From: Planctomycetia bacterium
GTDB lineage: Bacteria; Planctomycetota; Phycisphaerae; UBA1845; Fen-1342
NCBI GenBank assembly: GCA_015709575.1
Contig: CP054190.1
Location: 1 to 64,000 of the forward strand
Length of the DNA stretch: 64,000 nucleotides
Direction: 5' to 3'
Part shown: positions 58,170-64,000 of the stretch, one piece after another
Position numbering within the stretch: the stretch's first letter is position 1
How the letters are laid out: each line of letters starts with the position of its first letter
Notes under the pieces: generated by a model
Database searches by the model: none
The model's input: only the letters and a program-made list of their open reading frames with translations
Told to the model about the DNA's origin: nothing
Made by a program: the position numbers and the translations under genes

Positions 58170-60138
58170 GGCTGCCCTCCAAAATACGCCCGCACCTCGG
58201 CGATGGTCTCCCAGAAATGGGCGTCCGGCCCGTCGCACTCGACAGACTGTGGTGAAGCGCTACCCGTTTCGAACTCCTGTTCACTACCCCAGGACGATGC
58301 GGCCTCGCCGCCGAACTGCTCCTCGATCTCGCCTTCGGGACATGTCGGGCTGTTCACGACCAGGTCAACGAAACAGTCAATATCGAAGTTGTTGAATACC
58401 CCGTCGTGGTTGCAGTCACCGACACCCACAAGATTGATGAGCTGCTGCGAGCCATAGTCCTGTTCCCATTTGACGGGATCGGTCAGCGAGTCCAGGAACG
58501 CATCCACGTCGAAGGAGTTCCGGCAGCCGTCTCCGTTGAAGTCGCCGAGGAGCGGCCCAAGCGCCAGGAGATACCCCTCGTTCACGCAGATCAGCGTACC
58601 ATTGGAATCCAGCGATGGCTGCGTCTCAAACGGCATGGCCAAGTCAACGGCACCGTGAGCCACGACGGGCGGACGATAGAAAGCCGGGGGGAAAGGCACC
58701 ACGGGTGATCGCCAATGGGCCCTGAATCGGCTGGGACCTGAGGGTTCAAACTCATTGCGCCGACCGTGAACCGTGGCGGTTGGATGGTCGCTGTTCACGA
58801 AAAATGTTCCGCCCACGGCGAGACAAGGCGCACCGCCGAGGTTGTTCGGGGGACCGCCGACCCCTTCGACGCTGATGCCCGCTGAGCCGGATTGCGGGTC
58901 GGATACTCGCTTTAGCGTCCCGGAACCCTCGAGCCACACGACTCCCGTACGGTCGCTGAACAGTCCCATCGTTGCGGAAAAGGGGGCGTCCTGCATTTCT
59001 GTCACGGGCCAGCGCAGGTCGAGGACGCCGGGCACCGTCGTTCCGCGCCTGTTATCGAACGCGTAAACTCGCCAGTCGTCGCACGGCAACACGAGGTCAC
59101 CGTTGTCATGCAGCACAGGCGAGGCCCAGTTGTCGCTCATTGGGCCAATCCACTGATCCACGCCAGTCGACCACCGCTGCGGCGCAAGCGCCACCAGGTT
59201 GATAGCCGCAGGCGGATCGCCGGTTTCAGCCTGCCCCCTGAACATGGCCACGTAGGTGAACGTGGCGCCGACATTGTCTTCAGGGTTGTCGTCGATCGGA
59301 CCAACCGCGGGCGTGCTCGTCAGGGGTGGTCCGTTCCAGGCCACGATGGCCGACCGCCACTCCTGCGAGCCACCGGATTGCGGCGCCACATGCAGCCAGA
59401 CAACCTTCACATGATACGGAGCTGCCGTCATCGGCCGGCCGACGACGACCACCGTCGGCGGAGCTCCGACGAACGCCTGGCAAAAGGCCGGGCCTGCGCC
59501 GTCTGATCGAAAGGGAGGGGGCGGCGGAATCGGTGGATTCTGAAGCACCGGGTTCGGCGGATACTCCCATTCCGGGTTTGGAGGTGCTATCGCGCCGATA
59601 CACATGAGCTGGTCCGTCAGGAAGGACAGATCGAAACACAGCACTCGATGCGTGGTCTGCACGATCACACGGTCATTCGCAAGCACAAGCGGTGTGGACA
59701 TCACGCGCTCCGCCGGGATGCGCCCGAGCGGGATCGAGAAGGCCGCCCCCGCAGGCCCAAACTCCGGGTTGTGGGCGCCGGAGCAGGGCCGCCAGCGGAA
59801 CACGAAGAGCGTCGCGGGAACTGCCTGCGTTAGGTCGTTGCCCGGCACGATGATCACGCGAGTATCATTGATTACGGCAATGGCGGCACCTGCCCGAGTG
59901 ATCCAACTGAAGCCCCGGTCGGGATCGGAAGGCGCCGTAGCACCCGTACCTGCACTCGCCCACCATCGCAGGACAGGAAGCGAGTGTGGACCGCGCGTTT
60001 GATCTGCCCGACTGTTGTTCAGGCTGGTCTTGCCGAACTTCGGCCACGGGTCCGCCGGGTCAAGCTGCGCTAGCGCGCGGCTGCCCCCCCCAACCCGAAC
60101 AGAACCAGTACAACGGCGAACTCACGACGTAACCCCAT
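58166..60138 (-). CDS. Exported propeller-like protein with dockerin-like pair, apparently frameshifted (cassette B gene 1)
   Basis: ATG 60138 after GGGAGG opens a signal peptide (MGLRREFAVVLVLFGLGG) that ends in frame at TAG 60072-60070 after 22 residues. Adding one base in the 8-G tract (plus-strand C8 at 60084-60091) restores SRALA-QLDPADPW and a single frame to 58166, with no other shift. Propeller-like strands (STPLVLANDRVIVQTTHRV) and two repeats (LGDFNGDGCRNSFDVDAF, GDCNHDGVFNNFDIDCF) follow. GTG 59857 would be the start a simple gene finder picks. Sole other frameshift of cassette A is absent here. Confidence 0.8.
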
Positions 60139-60236
60139 GACACATCCTCCCTGAACGCGCCACCGGGTCGGGGCAGCGCTTGACATCGCAAGCGACCGCT
60201 CGGGCGGAACCGGCAGTCGCCACATGCCTCACCTGA

Positions 60237-60264
60237 ATTATCACACCGATTCCGGCGGATGCAA
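60237..60264 (-). promoter_or_regulatory. Promoter of exported cassette B
   Basis: Read leftward: TTGCAT (60264-60259), 16-nt spacer, extended -10 TGTGATAAT (GATAAT 60242-60237). Same hexamers and spacing as the cassette A promoter. Confidence 0.65.
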
Positions 60265-60312
60265 GAAAAACCCGGATTCTCTATACCGCGCGCCGCTTGC
60301 CGGGTCGCCCGG

Positions 60313-60921
60313 TTACTTCGTCTCCTTCCGACCCGGGTTGCGAAGCGCGTCCAGTTCCGCCCGCAATGCCGATATCTGCTCGCTGTCGCGGGCCTGCGCC
60401 GCGGCGTCCTCCGCGTCGATCAGGCGGTCCAGCTCATCGTCGCTGACGGCGTCGGCGGCCGTGACAGCGGTGTCCGCCGCGGCACCCTGCTCGACCGCAT
60501 CGAGGAACAACCCCATCCGCTCCTCCATGGTCTGGCTGCGGGCCATCGCCTGTTCCCAATTCATCTGTACCTTCGCCACGTCGGTGCGCCCGTACAGCTC
60601 AGAGACGGCCGCCGCCATCATCGACATCGCCTCGGAAAAATCCGCGACCGCCTCCGCCTGGCGCTTCACCAGCAGCGCGTGCCGCACGGCCAGCAACTGC
60701 CGCTCCAGAAGCTTGCGAATCGCGGCGGTCTTGCGGAGCGAGTTGCGGATGAACTGGTAGGCGGCCGTGTCGCCGATCTCGCGGGCGTGACGGGCGTTTC
60801 GGACGAACTCATCGGCAAACTTGTTCTGCTCGGCCACCGCCTTCTCAATCCGCCGGATGCCCTGGCGGATCTTGATGTCGCGCTCGATCTGCCGCTCCTG
60901 CTTCGACTTGAACAGCCCCAT
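60313..60921 (-). CDS. Helical protein with ESCRT-III (Snf7/CHMP)-like layout
   Basis: 202 residues, no signal peptide. The N-terminal half is strongly basic (KSKQERQIERDIKIRQGIRR), followed by a long helical core (AAYQFIRNSLRKTAAIRK, LLERQLLAVRHALLVKRQ). A Met-rich segment (FSEAMSMMAAAVSELY, TMEERMGLFLDAVEQ) leads to an acidic tail (SDDELDRLIDAEDAAA). The end, LRAELDALR (186-194), matches the MIM1 spacing LxxRLxxL[RK] except that Glu replaces the Arg. Length, charge gradient and Met/Ala heptads match CHMP proteins. PspA/Vipp1 or a generic coiled coil are alternatives; no Vps4-like partner is adjacent. Confidence 0.55.
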   Translation of the reverse strand: MGLFKSKQERQIERDIKIRQGIRRIEKAVAEQNKFADEFVRNARHAREIGDTAAYQFIRNSLRKTAAIRKLLERQLLAVRHALLVKRQAEAVADFSEAMSMMAAAVSELYGRTDVAKVQMNWEQAMARSQTMEERMGLFLDAVEQGAAADTAVTAADAVSDDELDRLIDAEDAAAQARDSEQISALRAELDALRNPGRKETK

Positions 60922-61125
60922 GTCGCGGATCTCCCGGTCGCGATCGCCGGCCGTGCGACCGCAGCCGCGCTCGGCGGACCGACGCGCGGCATGGTCACAT
61001 GGCGCGCAGGCATCGGCCGGCGTCGCTGATACCAGTGTAGCAGGCGCGCGGCGGAATCGCGGCCCGTGGGGAATTCTCTCGCGGGCGCGGATTGTTTCGG
61101 AACCCCCAGCCGGCGCCCCGACGCC

Positions 61126-62406
61126 TCAGCGCACCAGCCCCATTCGCCGCAATCGCAGCAGGGCCGGCAGCGTCAGCAGGGCGCACAGCACCTCCGTCGA
61201 GCCGGCGGCCGCGAACGTCCAGGCGTACGCCTCCACCCGCGGCAACGAATCCCCGATCGCCGCCAGCATCGCCCCGCCGGCCAGCGGCCCGCACAGAAAA
61301 CCGAGCGATCCGGCAAAGTTGAATCCCGCATACGCGCTGGCGCGCTGCGCAGGCGGCGTCAGATCAGCGCACATGGCGAGATTCGGCGCAAACATCAGCG
61401 CGCTGAGCACACCCGACGCCAGCATCAGCCCCCACAGGCCGCCCGGCGACACAACCCCATAGAGCGCATACACCACTCCGAACAGAACGCTCCCGACGCA
61501 CATCGGCAGTACCCGTCCGATGCGGTCGGCCAGCCGGCCGGCCGGATAGCAGAGCAGCGCGAAGGGGAACAGAAACAGCGCCAACAGGCCGCCCACCTGT
61601 GGCCGGGACAGGTGCGCCACCTCGCCGAGATACAGGACAAAACTCGATACGATCACGCCGACACAGAATCGATCAATGAACGCATAGGCCAGCGGCACCC
61701 ATAGCGGCGGATGATCCCGCAGCAGCGCGCGCACGGAGCGCAGCGGCGCGGGCCGTCGTTCGGGCGGATCGCGGACAACGCACAGCGCCAGCAGCGCCGC
61801 CGCCAGCGCCAGCGCCGCGCCCACCCACAACACCAGCACAGGATTGCTGCGGCCCACGATTCCGCCCAGCGGCGAGCCGCTGGCAGTGCCGAAAATCAGG
61901 GCCGCCCCGATCATCCCCATGAATCGCCCACGGCGGGCCGGCGGCGCCCAATCGGCCGCAATCGCCATCAGCGTCGTCACCGCCAGGATGTGGAACGCCC
62001 CCTCGACGAACCGCACCACCAACAGCATCCAGAACGTGTCCGCGACGGACATCAGCGCGAGGGTCGCAGCGTTGGCGATCAGCAGCAGCACGAGGATCGG
62101 GCGGCGGCGCGGAGCGCGATCGATCCACGGCCCGGCCAGCGGCGCGGCCAGCAGCGCCCCGATCATGTTCACCGACATGAACGAGTGCGACCAGAACGGC
62201 GTGGTCGCGAAGCGATCCGCCACCAGCCCCTTGAGCACCGGCACCAGCATCGCCACCGGCAGCATCGTGAGAAACAGCACGACTCCAGCGCCGATCATTA
62301 CGCGAACGACGCCCGCATCCGTGATTGCGGCGGGGGCGTCGGAAGCGCAGACGGTGGGCGGGGAATCGAGGGCGGTGCGGGCAGAGGCGGGGACGGAGGG
62401 CGTCAC
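61126..62406 (-). CDS. MFS transporter
   Basis: 426 residues from GTG 62406, overlapping the ABM gene stop as GTGA. About 12 membrane helices in two halves. The loop 2-3 signature of the family appears as GPWIDRAPRRRPILVL and, in the second half, AGRLADRIGRVLPM. Helix-rich stretches include VLFLTMLPVAMLVPVLKGL and LFLFPFALLCYPAGRLA. Probably a drug or small-molecule exporter; no substrate can be assigned. Coupled to the ABM gene. Confidence 0.93.
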   Translation of the reverse strand: MTPSVPASARTALDSPPTVCASDAPAAITDAGVVRVMIGAGVVLFLTMLPVAMLVPVLKGLVADRFATTPFWSHSFMSVNMIGALLAAPLAGPWIDRAPRRRPILVLLLIANAATLALMSVADTFWMLLVVRFVEGAFHILAVTTLMAIAADWAPPARRGRFMGMIGAALIFGTASGSPLGGIVGRSNPVLVLWVGAALALAAALLALCVVRDPPERRPAPLRSVRALLRDHPPLWVPLAYAFIDRFCVGVIVSSFVLYLGEVAHLSRPQVGGLLALFLFPFALLCYPAGRLADRIGRVLPMCVGSVLFGVVYALYGVVSPGGLWGLMLASGVLSALMFAPNLAMCADLTPPAQRASAYAGFNFAGSLGFLCGPLAGGAMLAAIGDSLPRVEAYAWTFAAAGSTEVLCALLTLPALLRLRRMGLVR

Positions 62407-62783
62407 GTCCGCTCCGGGTGGACGGGGCAGCGTCCCGGCGCTGGGTTCGCGCTGCTCGGTGCTGCGCCTGACGCCGGTCCTGCGCCAGGATTGGAGCCGC
62501 CGGGCGTGTAAATCTCGTGCCGCGGACGGCCGGCCAGGATCTGCGACTTGCCCCAGTCGGTGACAGCGCGGAAGCGATCGGAGCGCGTGAACGCCTCAAA
62601 CGCGCCCTGGTCCGACCACTCCGAGAGGATCAGGTAGCGGCCGGGGCGGGCCACGTCGCGATAGAGGTGCGTGTCGGTGTGACCCGGCATGGCGCGCATG
62701 ACGTCCAGCACCTTCGCGAACACGGTCTCGAAGTCGGACTCGCGCCCGGGAAGCACGTCATAATTCATGCCGACCGTGACCAT
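62403..62783 (-). CDS. Antibiotic biosynthesis monooxygenase (ABM) domain protein
   Basis: 126 residues from ATG 62783; an upstream in-frame start would run into the tRNA. The ABM ferredoxin-like fold shows in MVTVGMNYDVLPGRESDF, VLDVMRAMPGHTDTHLYR and YLILSEWSDQGAFEAFTRS. The last 30 residues are Pro/Ala/Gly-rich and extra. Relatives include haem-degrading and quinone-forming enzymes, but catalytic residues are not diagnostic. Overlaps the MFS start (GTGA), so the two are one operon. Confidence 0.88.
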   Translation of the reverse strand: MVTVGMNYDVLPGRESDFETVFAKVLDVMRAMPGHTDTHLYRDVARPGRYLILSEWSDQGAFEAFTRSDRFRAVTDWGKSQILAGRPRHEIYTPGGSNPGAGPASGAAPSSANPAPGRCPVHPERT

Positions 62784-62818
62784 CGCTGCGGCTCCATCCC
62801 ACCCGGCGTTTCGATGAA

Positions 62819-62901
62819 TCCCGAAGGAGGGACTTGAACCCTCACTCCCTTGCGGGAACGGGATTTTGAATCCCGCGCGTCTGCCATTTCGCCACTTCGG
62901 G
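62819..62901 (-). tRNA. tRNA-Leu (anticodon CAA)
   Basis: Acceptor CCCGAAG (62901-62895) pairs with CTTCGGG (62826-62820), discriminator A at 62819. Anticodon stem CGGGA/TCCCG with loop TTCAAAA, giving anticodon CAA (62868-62866) for UUG codons. A long variable arm (TTCCCGCAAGGGAGT) and T-arm GAGGG-TTCAAGT-CCCTC complete a class II tRNA. CCA is not encoded. Confidence 0.95.
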
Positions 62902-62968
62902 AACGACCCGCCACGAGTGTATCCCGCCGCGGGCGGGGTTTGCAATTCTTCGTGCTGGCCTCGGACGG

Positions 62969-63409
62969 CTACGGCGACTCCAGCGATACGGGGCTGAGGT
63001 AGCGCGCGAACAGCACACCCTCATCATAGGTCGCGACAATCACGCCGTCGGGCGTCGTCACGACCCGCGTCGTGGACGGAACACCGCGGACATTCCACCA
63101 GTGCGGTGCGTCCGCCGGAGCTTCCCAGTATTGTTGAATACGTAAATTTTCGGGGGCGCCCGGCATCAGGTGCATTCCCGCCCGCTCGGCAAACGCCTCA
63201 AATTCCGCCTCTGTCACAGTCGCCCGCAACAGGTAATCCACCCGGCCGGCTTCGCGGGTCAGCAGCACATCCTGCACGTCGCGGGCGGTCCAGGGCAGCG
63301 CCGCCCGCAGCGGCGAGGTGCGGGCCAGGTACCAGCCGGTGAGCGTCAGTACGCCGAACAGCCCGATGGCCGTCACGGCCGCATAACGAATCACGCGTCG
63401 ATCGTTCAC
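62969..63409 (-). CDS. Membrane-anchored protein of unknown function
   Basis: 146 residues. One N-terminal transmembrane segment ([21 protein letters not shown]) then a mixed domain ([40 protein letters not shown]) that should lie outside the cytoplasm. No family recognised. Divergent from fusA. Confidence 0.75.
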   Translation of the reverse strand: MNDRRVIRYAAVTAIGLFGVLTLTGWYLARTSPLRAALPWTARDVQDVLLTREAGRVDYLLRATVTEAEFEAFAERAGMHLMPGAPENLRIQQYWEAPADAPHWWNVRGVPSTTRVVTTPDGVIVATYDEGVLFARYLSPVSLESP

Positions 63410-63554
63410 CGGGCCTCCCGCCGGGGCGCTTGCCCACGGGCCGGATTATACGCAGCGCGGCGACCGTGGCGCTGCCTGCATCCGCCGTGGTGGATATACT
63501 CCCGGCACCCGCGGCGCTGCGCCCGTGGAGATAAAAAACGGACGCTCACCCGCC

Positions 63555-64000
63555 ATGGAAGACCTCTCCCGACTTCGCAACATCGGCATCGCCGCGCACA
63601 TCGACGCGGGCAAGACGACCACCACCGAGCGGATCCTGTTCTACTCCGGCACGATCCACAAAATGGGGGACGTCGACGACGGCACCACCGTCACGGACTT
63701 CGACACCGAGGAGCAGCAGCGCGGCATCACGATTTACTCGGCCGCCGTCTCGCTCGAGTGGCGCGATTGCCGCATCAACCTGATCGACACCCCCGGACAC
63801 GTGGATTTCACCGCCGAGGTCGAGCGCAGCCTGCGCGTGCTGGACGGGGCGGTGGTCGTCTTTGACTCGAAGGAGGGCGTCGAGGCGCAGAGCGAGACCG
63901 TCTGGCGGCAGGCCGAGCGCTACCGCGTGCCGCGGATCTGCTTCCTGAACAAGATGGACAAGACCGGCGCGGATTTTCAGCACGCGCTCGACACCATCCG
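63555..64000 (+). CDS. fusA: Translation elongation factor G (FusA), N-terminal part
   Basis: The first 148 residues are present; the window ends inside the GTPase domain. G1 is [10 protein letters not shown], switch I Thr in RGIT, G3 DTPGHVDF, and G4 NKMDKTG. EF-G drives ribosomal translocation. ATG 63555 follows an AT-rich stretch, with GGAG about 20 nt upstream, too far to be a normal Shine-Dalgarno. Could be one of several EF-G paralogues, which planctomycetes often carry. Confidence 0.95.
   Translation, partial: MEDLSRLRNIGIAAHIDAGKTTTTERILFYSGTIHKMGDVDDGTTVTDFDTEEQQRGITIYSAAVSLEWRDCRINLIDTPGHVDFTAEVERSLRVLDGAVVVFDSKEGVEAQSETVWRQAERYRVPRICFLNKMDKTGADFQHALDTI

Noticed and set aside
62403..62945. 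Longer start for the ABM protein at 62945
   Set aside because: It would read through tRNA-Leu; ATG 62783 fits the domain start.

Overview
The window is GC-rich bacterial chromosome, most likely from a planctomycete (Phycisphaerae-like). The main evidence is seven exported proteins that end in paired dockerin-like repeats built on G-D-x-N-x-D-G...NFDIDPFV. A PEP-CTERM protein, several exported helical or low-complexity proteins, and housekeeping genes scattered as single units rather than operons fit the same picture. The lineage is inferred from these signatures, not from a marker gene; only the first 446 nt of fusA are present at the right edge.

Layout. 1-6.4 kb: edge-truncated multihaem cytochrome c (-), trpG plus a small exported protein (+), a dockerin-like protein, a DUF2752 protein, a PEP-CTERM protein and purQ (-). 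6.5-15.9 kb (+): exported protein, 2-oxoglutarate dehydrogenase E1, LolA-like exported protein, trpE, and a tail-fibre-like repeat protein. 16-21.6 kb (-): thiC behind a TPP riboswitch, then a two-gene AAA+ ATPase/subtilisin operon resembling the IetAS anti-phage system. 21.6-36.3 kb: an exported PhnB-like protein, an FG-GAP/VCBS protein with an in-frame UGA, DinB-like, NeuD-like acetyltransferase, YjbR, a VWA/HYR surface protein, solA-like oxidase, nadE and DAHP synthase. 36.9-45.2 kb: exported two-gene cassette A, murI, a HEAT lipoprotein and two more dockerin-like proteins. 45.2-51.7 kb (-): a surface-glycan group (GT2, HldE-like enzyme with inverted domains, small lipoprotein, GT4, Gfo/Idh). 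51.8-56.6 kb: short asparaginase, purD, VOC protein, nadB and a membrane protein. 56.8-60.3 kb (-): cassette B, a paralogue of cassette A. 60.3-64 kb: a protein with ESCRT-III-like layout, ABM and MFS genes, tRNA-Leu(CAA), a small anchored protein and fusA.

Metabolic genes are spread out: trpE/trpG/DAHP synthase (aromatics), purQ/purD (purines), nadB/nadE (NAD), thiC (thiamine), sucA (TCA cycle). The exported proteins dominate the accessory content.

The items most worth following up are: (1) two paralogous exported genes that share the same 8-G tract and the same apparent frameshift inside the signal peptide; (2) a VCBS protein whose in-frame UGA is followed by Cys and by a SECIS-like hairpin, a candidate selenoprotein; (3) the ESCRT-III-like protein at 60.3-60.9 kb; (4) the AAA+/subtilisin pair; (5) an HldE-like enzyme with swapped domains and a degenerate kinase motif.
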